This document shows positions 17,231 to 25,378 of a DNA stretch of 64,000 nt, piece by piece. This DNA is from UKL13-2 sp031414695 (GTDB taxonomy: Bacteria > Pseudomonadota > Gammaproteobacteria > Burkholderiales > Usitatibacteraceae), in assembly GCA_031414695.1 (NCBI GenBank), contig JANNWG010000020.1:19184-83183 (forward strand). Direction: 5' to 3'. Under the pieces are notes generated by a model, which worked only from the letters and a program-made list of their open reading frames with translations, ran no database searches and was not told the DNA's origin. Numbering within the stretch: the first letter of the stretch is position 1; every line of letters starts with the position of its first letter. Made by a program: the position numbers and the translations under genes.

Positions 17231-20095
17231 ATGAAAAGAATGTTATTTAACGCAACACAAGCTGAAGAGCTACGCGTTGCTATTGTTGACGGGCAAAAGC
17301 TCGTTGATCTCGATATCGAACACGCCGGCCAAGAACAGCGTAAATCGAATATCTATAAAGCCAAAGTCACTCGCGTTGAGCCATCGCTCGAAGCTATCTT
17401 TGTCGATTACGGCGCCGAGCGCCACGGCTTTTTGCCATTCAAAGAATTAATTCGTGAATACGTCGCGGGCGAAGACGGCGACGGTACTCGCGCCAAAATC
17501 GCGCAAACCTTAAAAGTCGGCACTGAATTACTTGTTCAAGTCGAAAAAGACGAGCGTGGTAACAAAGGTGCTGCACTCACTACCTACGTTTCACTCGCTG
17601 GTCGTTACTTGGTGCTGATGCCCAACAACCCACGCGGCGGTGGCGTATCACGGCGTGTTGAAGGCGAAGATCGCGCTGAATTACGCGAAACCCTCGACCA
17701 ACTCGACGTGCCAGAAGGCATGTCGGTTATCGCACGTACAGCCGGTATTGGCCGTGGTGCGGATGAATTGAAATGGGACTTGAATTACCTTTTGCAACTT
17801 TGGGAAGCTATCGAGGGCGCAGGCCGCGAAGTCAAAGGACCTGAGCTAATTTATTTAGAGTCGAGCTTAGTCGTGCGTGCGATTCGTGATTTGTTTCAGC
17901 CTGACATTGGCGAAATCTTAGTCGATACTCAAGAAATTTTTGAGCAAGCGCAATCTTTCATGTCCACGGTGATGCCGGCGAATGTGAATAAGGTCAAGCT
18001 CTATCACGACGATGTGCCGCTATTTTCACGCTTTCAAATTGAGCATCAAATTGAGACAGCCTATCGTCGCGATGTCACGTTGCCATCCGGTGGCGCTATC
18101 ATCATCGACCATACCGAAGCATTGGTTTCAGTGGACGTCAACTCCGCACGCGCAACCAAAGGTCACGACATTGAAGAGACAGCGTTTCGCACTAACTGCG
18201 AAGCCGCGGACGAAATTGCACGTCAATTACGTTTACGTGATTTAGGTGGCTTGGTGGTCATTGACTTCATTGATATGGAGTCCCCAAAAAATCAACGCGA
18301 AGTCGAAAATCGCCTACGTGACGCGCTAAAGCACGACCGTGCGCGTGTACAAACGGGCAAAATTTCACGCTTCGGCTTAATGGAATTATCACGTCAACGC
18401 TTGCAGCCAGCATTGTCTGAATCGAGCTACATCCCCTGCCCGCGCTGTCATGGTTTAGGCCATATTCGCGATACTGCATCATCTGCATTGCATGTCTTAC
18501 GCATTTTGCAAGAAGAGGCAATGAAAGAAAGCACAGCAGCGGTACATTGCCAAGTGCCAGTCGATGTTGCGACCTTCCTACTCAACGAAAAACGCCAAGA
18601 CATTCACGCCATTGAGACACGTTTCAAAGTCAATGTATTGCTCATTCCAAATGTGCATATTGAGACGCCAAATTATGAGATCGAGCGCTTGCGTCACGAC
18701 TCAGACAAACTCGATATCACTAAGCCGTCGTATGAGCTGGTCAATAAACCCGTCGATACGCAAGCAATGAAAATGCCTGCTGCCACTGCAGACGACAAAC
18801 CTTTGCGTCCTGTGCCAATTGTCAAAGGCATCACGCCTGATCAGCCGGCCCCGATTGTGGCCGAACCATTGCCGCGCGAATCACGCCCTGCCCGCCAAGA
18901 CATGCGCGCTAATATCGCAACCCCTGTTGCCAAGCCATCAATGTGGCAAAAATTTGTCGGCTTCTTTAGCGGCGAAAACACAAACGATGTAAAACCCTTC
19001 GCCCAAAGTGCCACATCAACAGCTGAACGTAAAGACTCGCGACCAAGTCAAGGCGACAAAAATGATCGCGGTGATCGTAACAACCGTAATACGCGCGGTG
19101 GCCGCAATGATCGCGGTGCCAAAAATGATCGCAGCCCACGTGGTGAGCAAAAACCGCGAGGTGAACGCACAGAACGTGGCCCAAAGCCCGAGCGCGTCGA
19201 GCGCGGTGAGCGCCCAGCACAACAGCCGCGCCAGCCATCAAAAAATGCGCAAAATGCGAAACCAGATGACTTATTAGTTGACGCCAATAATGTCGCCGCA
19301 GGTGAAGTCAATGGCACAGTAGCGCAACCAACCCGTCAGCAGACACCAAAACCAGCCCTCGAATCCCATCCACCAGCTCAAGCTCCACAAAATGAAGCCG
19401 GTGAAGAAGGCGAAGCACGTAGCCGACGTCGCCGTGGCCGCGGCGGGCGTGGCCGTAATGGTAAGGATGGTCGCGAGGTCCGTGAAGCTCGCGTCGGTGG
19501 TGACGGTGGCGTTAGCGGCAGCAACGATAACGCCTTCGCTAATCAGCCAAACACTACTGCCGCTGACGCAAGTGGTGTAAGTAGCAACGCTCAACAAGAC
19601 TTGAATTTGGGCATGCCCGCATCATTCACACCTACACCAACACCTGCTGTTGCACCTGCAGCAACGATTGCAGCACCGATTGCAGCACCTGTTGTTGCGG
19701 CAGTTGTTACTCCGCCGTCTACGACCATCGCGCCAGTGGTTACCGCACCCGTGGCTGCGCCAGTGCCTGTGGCCGTTCAAGCTGTCGTCGAAGCGGCTGC
19801 CACGGTATATCGTTCATCTACGGCGCCACCAGCACCTGTGGATCAGATTGATGATGCTGCCCCTGTACGTACTCAGCCGCGCGAACGTCGATCCAGCAAT
19901 TCAGCTCAAAGTGAGCCGCTGGTATTCATCGAGACCGATGCAGGTAAAACCCAAGCTACCAACGTTGGTCAAGCCACATTGGCTGAGATTGAGCCGCAAC
20001 GTCGTTCAACACCGCGCCCACGTCGCAGCCGCGATGTTGTGAATGAGCCTTTGCAAGTGATTGAAACTAAAGCTGACTTACCGCCGCAAGCGTAA
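17231..20095 (+). CDS. rne: Ribonuclease E
   Basis: The endoribonuclease at the core of the RNA degradosome, 954 residues from the ATG at 17231 (MKRMLFNATQAEELRVA), where all RNase E proteins begin. An S1 domain occupies about 36-120. Catalytic aspartates are in VSVDVNSARATKG and VIDFIDMES. The zinc-link cysteines are in CPRCHGLGHIRD. After about residue 510 the protein is low-complexity: Arg/Asp/Asn repeats, an Arg/Gly-rich block (SRRRRGRGGRGRNGKDG), then an Ala/Pro/Val-rich stretch. This is the expected disordered scaffold that binds RNA and partner proteins. Confidence 0.97.
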   Translation: MKRMLFNATQAEELRVAIVDGQKLVDLDIEHAGQEQRKSNIYKAKVTRVEPSLEAIFVDYGAERHGFLPFKELIREYVAGEDGDGTRAKIAQTLKVGTELLVQVEKDERGNKGAALTTYVSLAGRYLVLMPNNPRGGGVSRRVEGEDRAELRETLDQLDVPEGMSVIARTAGIGRGADELKWDLNYLLQLWEAIEGAGREVKGPELIYLESSLVVRAIRDLFQPDIGEILVDTQEIFEQAQSFMSTVMPANVNKVKLYHDDVPLFSRFQIEHQIETAYRRDVTLPSGGAIIIDHTEALVSVDVNSARATKGHDIEETAFRTNCEAADEIARQLRLRDLGGLVVIDFIDMESPKNQREVENRLRDALKHDRARVQTGKISRFGLMELSRQRLQPALSESSYIPCPRCHGLGHIRDTASSALHVLRILQEEAMKESTAAVHCQVPVDVATFLLNEKRQDIHAIETRFKVNVLLIPNVHIETPNYEIERLRHDSDKLDITKPSYELVNKPVDTQAMKMPAATADDKPLRPVPIVKGITPDQPAPIVAEPLPRESRPARQDMRANIATPVAKPSMWQKFVGFFSGENTNDVKPFAQSATSTAERKDSRPSQGDKNDRGDRNNRNTRGGRNDRGAKNDRSPRGEQKPRGERTERGPKPERVERGERPAQQPRQPSKNAQNAKPDDLLVDANNVAAGEVNGTVAQPTRQQTPKPALESHPPAQAPQNEAGEEGEARSRRRRGRGGRGRNGKDGREVREARVGGDGGVSGSNDNAFANQPNTTAADASGVSSNAQQDLNLGMPASFTPTPTPAVAPAATIAAPIAAPVVAAVVTPPSTTIAPVVTAPVAAPVPVAVQAVVEAAATVYRSSTAPPAPVDQIDDAAPVRTQPRERRSSNSAQSEPLVFIETDAGKTQATNVGQATLAEIEPQRRSTPRPRRSRDVVNEPLQVIETKADLPPQA

Positions 20096-20106
20096 GGTTG
20101 AGAAAA

Positions 20107-20140
20107 CAAAAAAAGCCGCTCATTGAGCGGCTTTTTTCTA
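20107..20140 (+). terminator. Intrinsic terminator after rne
   Basis: AGCCGCTC and GAGCGGCT form an 8-bp stem with a 3-nt loop, extended by flanking A and T runs, with TTTTTT on the 3' side. It lies 11 bp after the rne stop and before the ribosome site of the next gene. It is a textbook intrinsic terminator and could also work on the minus strand through the A run. Confidence 0.9.
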
Positions 20141-20163
20141 AGCTGTAAATTTTGGAGGCAACG

Positions 20164-20772
20164 ATGACAACCAACACACCGATAGATTTTTACTTCGATT
20201 TTTCATCTCCCTACGGCTATCTCGCCGCCATGCGCATCAACGCATTAGCGCAAAAATATCAGCGCCGCGTGAAATGGCGACCTATTTTATTAGGGCCAGC
20301 ATTTAAGGCCAGTGGCAATGCACCGTTAGTTGGTCAGCCACTCAAAGGCGTTTACGCCACACGTGATTTTTTGCGTACCGCACGCTTTATGGGTGTGCCT
20401 TATAAACAGCCCGCCGTATTTCCGATCAGCACGCAGAATGCAGCGCGCGCATTTTACTGGCTTGACGATACTGATCCAGTACGCGCACATCAGCTGGCGA
20501 TGACCTGTTTCGCGACTTATTTTGTTGACGGTATCGACATCACAAGTGCTAACAAAATCGCAGAATTGTGCGCGCGTGTTGGGGCAAATTACGATGACGC
20601 ATTCGCCGCAATGGCTGACCCACTCATCAAAGAAAGGCTCAAACGCGAAGTCGATGCATCACTCGCGGTAGGCGTATTTGGCTCACCTTTTTTTATTGTC
20701 GATGGCGAACCATTTTGGGGCGGTGATCGATTAGATCAGGTCGCGGCGTGGTTAGAGACCGGGGGTTTTTAA
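20164..20772 (+). CDS. 2-hydroxychromene-2-carboxylate isomerase-like (DsbA/GST-kappa family)
   Basis: A 202-residue thioredoxin-fold protein of the HCCA isomerase / kappa-GST family, which uses glutathione. The start is the ATG at 20164, 6 nt after a strong GGAGG; an upstream TTG in frame is not needed. The N-terminal FDFSSPYGYLAAMRI block holds the active-site Ser, and VGVFGSPFFIVDGEPFWGGDRLD is the family's C-terminal signature. No naphthalene-type degradation genes are nearby, so the natural substrate is probably something else. Confidence 0.88.
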   Translation: MTTNTPIDFYFDFSSPYGYLAAMRINALAQKYQRRVKWRPILLGPAFKASGNAPLVGQPLKGVYATRDFLRTARFMGVPYKQPAVFPISTQNAARAFYWLDDTDPVRAHQLAMTCFATYFVDGIDITSANKIAELCARVGANYDDAFAAMADPLIKERLKREVDASLAVGVFGSPFFIVDGEPFWGGDRLDQVAAWLETGGF

Positions 20773-20784
20773 TTTTACAAAGTG

Positions 20785-20839
20785 CAATATTAGCGGGCAT
20801 CTTGGAGCATTTATGCTCTAAGATGCCCGCCGTTATTAG
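20785..20839. repeat. Palindromic intergenic element, copy A
   Basis: A 55-bp element with inverted ends (CAATATTAGCGGGC near the left end, GCCCGCCGTTATTAG at the right). GCGGGCATCTT pairs perfectly with AAGATGCCCGC, and an inner GAGCAT/ATGCTC extends the stem to about 18 bp through a G-T wobble. It sits between the convergent HCCA-isomerase-like gene and tctA. At least four more copies lie in this window. Without a T run it is not a standard terminator, though the hairpin may block transcripts or protect mRNA ends. Confidence 0.85.
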
Positions 20840-22329
20840 GCTTTACGCAATAAGCGTAATCGACGAACTAGCCACGGCCCTAGCACGATGAGTGCTGTGA
20901 TCACCAAGATAGTCCCGCTAATGGGGCGCGAAATAAATATCGTTGGATCGCCTTCGCTAATGGCTAACGAGCGGCGCATTTGCTCCTCGGCAAGTGGCCC
21001 TAATATCATGCCAACGATAACAGGCGCGGTGGGGAATCCGTAGCGCCGCATGAGTAGCCCCATGACGCCAATGGCATAAAGTAAAAACACATCAAATGCT
21101 GACTGGCGCATGCCGTAAACGCCCATCGTTGCGAACACTAATATGCCCGCATAAAGCTGCGGCTTAGGCACTTCGAGCAATTTAATCCACACACCAATCA
21201 GCGGCAGATTTAAGACGAGCAGCATCACATTACCCACATAAAAACTCGCGATGAGCCCCCATACGAGTGGCGCATTGGTCTCAAACAACAGTGGACCTGG
21301 CTGTAAGCCATATTGTTGAAATGCGGCGAGTAATATCGCGGCGGTCGCGGACGTGGGTAGGCCGAGCGTTAGTAGCGGCACCATCACGCCAGTTGCTGAG
21401 GCATTATTCGCCGCTTCGGGACCGGCCACACCCTCGATGGCGCCATGACCAAACTCTTCAGGGTGTGCACTTAATTTTTTCTCCGCCGCGTAGGATAAAA
21501 AAGTGGGTATTTCTGCGCCGCCAGCAGGCATCGCGCCAAATGGAAAGCCGATGGCAGTGCCACGCAACCATGGTTTCCATGAGCGTTTCCAATCGTCCTT
21601 TGTCATCAAGATAGAGCCTTTGACGCGCTCGATTTTTTCGGTCACTTGATTCATTTTTGACGCCATATAAAACGTCTCGCCAACCGCGAATAATCCGACC
21701 GCAACCGTGACCACTTCGATACCGTCGGCTAATTGCGGTATGCCAAACACAAAACGCGCTTGCCCAGATTGATTTTCAATGCCCACCACACCAATGCCTA
21801 AGCCAATAAATAAAGCCGTTAAGCCGCGAATGGTGGAATCTCCCAACACCGTTGATACCGTCATGAACGCCAAAATCATCAACGCAAAATATTCAGGCGG
21901 TCCAAATTTCACTGCAAGATCAACCACCTGTGGGGCGAGCAATGTTAAGAGGATGGTAGCAATTGTTCCTGCAACAAATGAACCCACCGCCGCGGTGCAC
22001 AATGCAGGCCCAGCGCGGCCACGCTTGGCCATTTGATTGCCCTCCATCGCCGTGACGATAGTAGCGGATTCGCCCGGCGTATTGAGCAAAATAGAAGTTG
22101 TGGAGCCGCCATACATCGCACCGTAATAAATGCCTGCAAACATAATGAGCGCGCCGGATGGATCCAGCTTACTTGTCAGCGGTAGTAGCAACGCAATCGC
22201 TACCGCCGGGCCAATACCAGGCAGTACGCCCACCGCAGTACCAAGCGTGACACCGACGAACGCCCAAAGTAAATTTTTTGGCTCCAGGGCTACGTTAAAG
22301 CCTTGTAAAAGCAGATCCCAGACTTCCAT
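20836..22329 (-). CDS. tctA: Tripartite tricarboxylate transporter large permease, TctA family
   Basis: The large membrane subunit of a secondary tripartite carboxylate transporter: 497 residues, very hydrophobic, with about 12 membrane segments. Family blocks include GVLPGIGPAVAIALLLPLT near the N-terminus, TPGESATIVTAMEGNQMAKRG near residue 85, and LGLPTSATAAILLAAFQQYG near residue 325. Its start overlaps the tctB stop (TAATG), so the two subunits are translationally coupled. The transported acid is set by the receptor and cannot be read from this gene. Confidence 0.95.
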   Translation of the reverse strand: MEVWDLLLQGFNVALEPKNLLWAFVGVTLGTAVGVLPGIGPAVAIALLLPLTSKLDPSGALIMFAGIYYGAMYGGSTTSILLNTPGESATIVTAMEGNQMAKRGRAGPALCTAAVGSFVAGTIATILLTLLAPQVVDLAVKFGPPEYFALMILAFMTVSTVLGDSTIRGLTALFIGLGIGVVGIENQSGQARFVFGIPQLADGIEVVTVAVGLFAVGETFYMASKMNQVTEKIERVKGSILMTKDDWKRSWKPWLRGTAIGFPFGAMPAGGAEIPTFLSYAAEKKLSAHPEEFGHGAIEGVAGPEAANNASATGVMVPLLTLGLPTSATAAILLAAFQQYGLQPGPLLFETNAPLVWGLIASFYVGNVMLLVLNLPLIGVWIKLLEVPKPQLYAGILVFATMGVYGMRQSAFDVFLLYAIGVMGLLMRRYGFPTAPVIVGMILGPLAEEQMRRSLAISEGDPTIFISRPISGTILVITALIVLGPWLVRRLRLLRKA

Positions 22330-22808
22330 TAGAGAATCCCTTTCAACAAGCCTTTTGGCAGACTTAATCCAAGGCCATAATTAAACAGCGCAAAAATACC
22401 CACTGCCATCACAACCGCGATGAGACCGTTTAATAGCCAGCGGCGCGAATTAAACCCGCGTGCAGTGCACACGAATAAAATCACCGAGGCGGGAATAAAG
22501 CCCGCCCTTTCAATCAACATGCCGTACAGCAACAGCCCAGCGGAAACCCAAGCGAAGGCGAGCCAGTCTGTTGTAAGCGCCTGCTCAGCTGCCTCATCAT
22601 GATTGCGAAATCCACCGCGAATCACTTCCCAAATGAGTAAACCACCAATCAATAGCAAGCCAATGCCAACAGCGCGCGGCACATGCGTAGGCCCTACCGT
22701 GGAGTAGCCCGCCGCATCAGGTATTTGAAAAGACCCGATTAAAAAAAATAAACCAAACGCAAGAACACCACAGGACAACGCTAATTGTCCGGAAATAATT
22801 TTTTTCAT
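22329..22808 (-). CDS. tctB: Tripartite tricarboxylate transporter small permease, TctB family
   Basis: A 159-residue small membrane subunit with four predicted helices (starting MKKIISGQLALSCGVLAFG). I use the ATG at 22808, preceded by GGAGG about 10 nt upstream; the longer frame to 22874 would run through the terminator hairpin. It lies between the receptor gene and tctA, the usual order. TctB is poorly conserved, so the call leans on topology, size and position. Confidence 0.88.
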   Translation of the reverse strand: MKKIISGQLALSCGVLAFGLFFLIGSFQIPDAAGYSTVGPTHVPRAVGIGLLLIGGLLIWEVIRGGFRNHDEAAEQALTTDWLAFAWVSAGLLLYGMLIERAGFIPASVILFVCTARGFNSRRWLLNGLIAVVMAVGIFALFNYGLGLSLPKGLLKGIL

Positions 22809-22826
22809 TATATTTTTGCCTCCAAC

Positions 22827-22870
22827 AAAAAATCCCCGCCGAAGCATCAAGCTTGACGGGGATTTTTTTT
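22827..22870 (-). terminator. Intrinsic terminator between receptor gene and tctB
   Basis: On the minus strand CCCCG and CGGGG arms, extended by flanking A/T runs (AAAAATCCCCG and CGGGGATTTTTT on the two sides), form a hairpin followed by a T run. It lies 25 bp past the Bug receptor stop and directly before the tctB ribosome site. It probably reduces read-through into tctBA, giving more receptor than permease. Confidence 0.75.
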
Positions 22871-22894
22871 GCACTCAGTTAACCACGCAAGGAT

Positions 22895-23860
22895 CTACTT
22901 TTTGCCCAAACCAAGTCCAGCCAAAATATCGCCGATGCGCTTAGTGTCAGAGTCGACAAATTTTTTGTACTCATCGCCTGCTAACCAAGTATTCTGCCAA
23001 TCATTTTTCTTTAGCGCCTCTTCCCACGCTTTACTTTTCACGCCCGCCTCAATAGCTTTGATGAGCGCATCACGTTGTGCGGTTGTAATGCCAGGAGCAC
23101 CAAATACGCCGCGCCAATTGCCCAAGACAATGTCCATGCCTTGCTCTTTCAGTGTCGCAATACCAGCCTGCTTCGCAGGAGAAGATACTGCGAGCGCACG
23201 CATTTTGCCGGACTGTATATGCTGAGCGAATTCACTTACACCTGAAATACCTGCCGCCACATGCCCACCAATAATGGCAGCTACTGCTTCGCCACCGCCT
23301 TTAAAGGGCACGTAATTCACTTTACCTGCGTCAATGCCTGCGGCCTGCGCGATAAGCCCGGCTAATATGTGATCCGAGCCACCCGCTGAGCCGCCGCCCC
23401 ATGAAATGCTGCCGGGCTTAGCCTTGAATGCTTCAACCAAGTCTTTCATGGTTTTGTGTGGCGAAGATGCTGGCACGACTACGACCAAATACTCTTCTGT
23501 CAATCGTGCAAGTGGTGTCACTTGCGAAAGATCAACCGCAGATTTATTTTGGATAATGCCACCGACCATCACCATACCGCCAATCATGATGGCACTCGGG
23601 TCACCCTTCGCTGAATTGATAAATTGCGCTAGGCCAATCGTGCCTGCTGCGCCGCCTTTGTTATCAATTTGCACATTTTTTGCACTTCCAGCCGATTGCA
23701 TAGCCGCCGCTAAGGCACGGCCGGTCGAATCCCAACCGCCACCAGGGTTAGCGGGCACCATGACTTTGAGGTTGTCAACAGCAGCTGCACTTACTGCAAA
23801 CGTTGCTGCCACGCTGATGAAGCCCAATTTGAATATTGATGAAACTGTTTTAACTTGCAT
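22895..23860 (-). CDS. Bug-family periplasmic solute receptor (TctC)
   Basis: A 321-residue extracytoplasmic receptor that captures a carboxylate or related ligand for TctAB. It has a signal peptide (positively charged start, hydrophobic core, cleavage near VSAAAVDNL). Bug signatures are present: VPANPGGGWDSTGRALA near residue 35 and NKGGAAGTIGLAQF near residue 65. The ATG has a strong GGAGG ribosome site. Bug proteins are greatly expanded in Burkholderiales; ligand identity cannot be predicted. Confidence 0.94.
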   Translation of the reverse strand: MQVKTVSSIFKLGFISVAATFAVSAAAVDNLKVMVPANPGGGWDSTGRALAAAMQSAGSAKNVQIDNKGGAAGTIGLAQFINSAKGDPSAIMIGGMVMVGGIIQNKSAVDLSQVTPLARLTEEYLVVVVPASSPHKTMKDLVEAFKAKPGSISWGGGSAGGSDHILAGLIAQAAGIDAGKVNYVPFKGGGEAVAAIIGGHVAAGISGVSEFAQHIQSGKMRALAVSSPAKQAGIATLKEQGMDIVLGNWRGVFGAPGITTAQRDALIKAIEAGVKSKAWEEALKKNDWQNTWLAGDEYKKFVDSDTKRIGDILAGLGLGKK

Positions 23861-24209
23861 ACTTCCTCCGAATAATTATTTTGATGCGTGATGTCGCGAA
23901 GCAAGTCTAGCGTTTTGTTACGATGTTGTGTTGTTGGCAACGATTTGATATTGAGCAGGAGTCACAAACCTATTCGACCACAACAAAAGAAAAAGCCCCG
24001 TCACTTTTCAGCAACGGGGCAAACCGCTCTCGGAGGAGAATGTGACAACGAATAAACATTGCACAAAAGCTATACAGCAATCACTGTGCCAACTAAAAAC
24101 TCAAGCGAAATCAATACATTAGCAACAAAGCCGCAATATTGCGCCGCACCATAATTGAGCGCCATGCAACTAAAACGCGCCAATATTGGGAATAGTAAGG
24201 GGTGAAGCG
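23861..24209. other. Gap upstream of the receptor gene with a hairpin
   Basis: This 349-bp gap has no supported gene. GCCCCGT (23995-24001) pairs with ACGGGGC (24014-24020); on the minus strand the stem is followed by TTTTTCTTTTG, so it could end transcripts from the acyltransferase gene or act as an attenuator in the receptor leader. Farther right, CAATATTGCGC (24131-24141) and GCGCCAATATTG (24177-24188) are near-inverted repeats that resemble the ends of the window's palindromic element. The receptor promoter is probably here but I cannot fix its boxes. Confidence 0.45.
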
Positions 24210-24821
24210 TTAAGCATCATCGCGTTGCCACGACTTCCGATACTTGCCGTGAATAGGCCGATAAAACGCGATCACTTTTTCAATATCAAGCGCCACATCA
24301 CCGCTCGCTTCAATCATCTCACCAAAGCACACCACTTTTTTAGCAAAGTCAAAGTAGGCAAGACAAATAGGTATCTTTGCACCATGTGCAATGTGGAGAA
24401 ATCCGGTTTTGAAACCTTTATCTAATTGGCGTGTGCCCTCGGGGGCTAGTGCAAATATCATTTTGTCTGCGGTGTTAATTGCCGCGATAACGTCGTTGAC
24501 AATACCGTGCGGCTTGTCGCGATCAACCGCAATTCCACCAATGGCGCGCATGAAGCGCCCGAACAAACCCGTAAATAACGTGTGCTTACCCAAAAACGCG
24601 ATACGAATATCGAGCGCAAATAGCACCATCACGCCGACGACAAAATCCCACGCACTCGTATGCGGCGCCACACTCACCACAAGCTTTGGCACGTCCGGCA
24701 GCGCGCCCACAATGCGCCAACCCGATACGCGCAACATGAGCCGCCCAATGCCGCGTGTTAAGGCATTATTGCGGCGCAAATAATGCGCAGGCACAAAATT
24801 ATCTAGCTCAGCTTTGGTCAT
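24210..24821 (-). CDS. Lysophospholipid acyltransferase family protein (PlsC-like)
   Basis: A 203-residue acyltransferase of the 1-acyl-glycerol-3-phosphate acyltransferase superfamily. The catalytic HX4D motif is HTSAWD, the second block is GGIAVDRD near residue 93, and the third is FALAPEGTR, all as expected. It is shorter than plsC and belongs to the compact acyltransferase group often annotated as glycerol acyltransferase. It is followed by a gap with a terminator-like hairpin and preceded by a small hypothetical gene with a 44-bp spacing. Confidence 0.88.
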   Translation of the reverse strand: MTKAELDNFVPAHYLRRNNALTRGIGRLMLRVSGWRIVGALPDVPKLVVSVAPHTSAWDFVVGVMVLFALDIRIAFLGKHTLFTGLFGRFMRAIGGIAVDRDKPHGIVNDVIAAINTADKMIFALAPEGTRQLDKGFKTGFLHIAHGAKIPICLAYFDFAKKVVCFGEMIEASGDVALDIEKVIAFYRPIHGKYRKSWQRDDA

Positions 24822-24865
24822 TGATTTCGCAAATAAAGACGGGCATTAATAAGACTGTAACCAAT

Positions 24866-25111
24866 TTAGCCGCGTCTTTTTTTAATCGCGTTGAGCGCTT
24901 CTTTAAGCGAGTCTTCCGTCAACGCATTCACGCTAGAGGCCAACGCCTCAGCGAGCGGAATGGCTGAGACAGGCAGCTTCGTAATATTGACCTTCTCCAC
25001 AAATTTCGCTGCAGCCCCTGCAATACGCAACAACGCTTCACGATCAGACACCATGAGCTCAATTTCGCTACGGAGCATTTCGATGGCGGGATGTTCTTTA
25101 TTAGATTTCAT
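24866..25111 (-). CDS. Small conserved-looking hypothetical protein
   Basis: An 81-residue soluble protein with no signal peptide or membrane segment. It is rich in Glu, Ala and Lys and looks mostly alpha-helical (EMLRSEIELMVSDREALLRI, then LAEALASSVNALTEDSLKEA), ending in basic KKRRG. I do not recognise a family. The real-gene call rests on an ATG start, a plausible amino-acid mix, and same-strand spacing to the acyltransferase gene. Confidence 0.6.
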   Translation of the reverse strand: MKSNKEHPAIEMLRSEIELMVSDREALLRIAGAAAKFVEKVNITKLPVSAIPLAEALASSVNALTEDSLKEALNAIKKRRG

Positions 25112-25271
25112 GTTGGCTCGCGGTAATATTGAGAAACGATTCTAGCAATAGTAAAGCGCATATGCTTTCAGGCAAATATTTCGATTGCTGAATTCGTTGG
25201 CTGCCCTCATATTGCATGAATGCATTCTTTATTCGTCAGTATCATTAGATGCAAATTAAAATTTATTAAAC

Positions 25272-25307
25272 ACTAATATTGACGTGCATTTTCAGCCATA
25301 AATGCCG
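25272..25307. repeat. Degenerate palindromic element (left half)
   Basis: The string CTAATATTGACGTGCATTTT, followed by CAGCCATAAATGC, matches the left half and loop of the window's palindromic element (CTAATATTGGCGGGCATTTT, then CAGGCATAATGC) with few changes. The right arm is not recognisable. It lies in the 267-bp gap before the glutamate-synthase-like gene, where I see nothing else but that gene's ribosome site. Confidence 0.5.
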
Positions 25308-25378
25308 CAAGAAAGCCGTAGAATAAGCTTTTATATGCAATGCACTCTCAAGCTGATTCAAAACAATAAAAGGACGCT

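Noticed and set aside
18966..19597. Several minus-strand frames opposite the rne scaffold region
   Set aside because: They arise from the repetitive Arg/Asp-rich and Ala-rich coding of rne and have biased, repetitive composition.
24042..24119. 25-codon GTG frame after a GGAGGAGA site
   Set aside because: The ribosome-like site is attractive, but the peptide is tiny, unrecognised, and antisense to the likely receptor leader.
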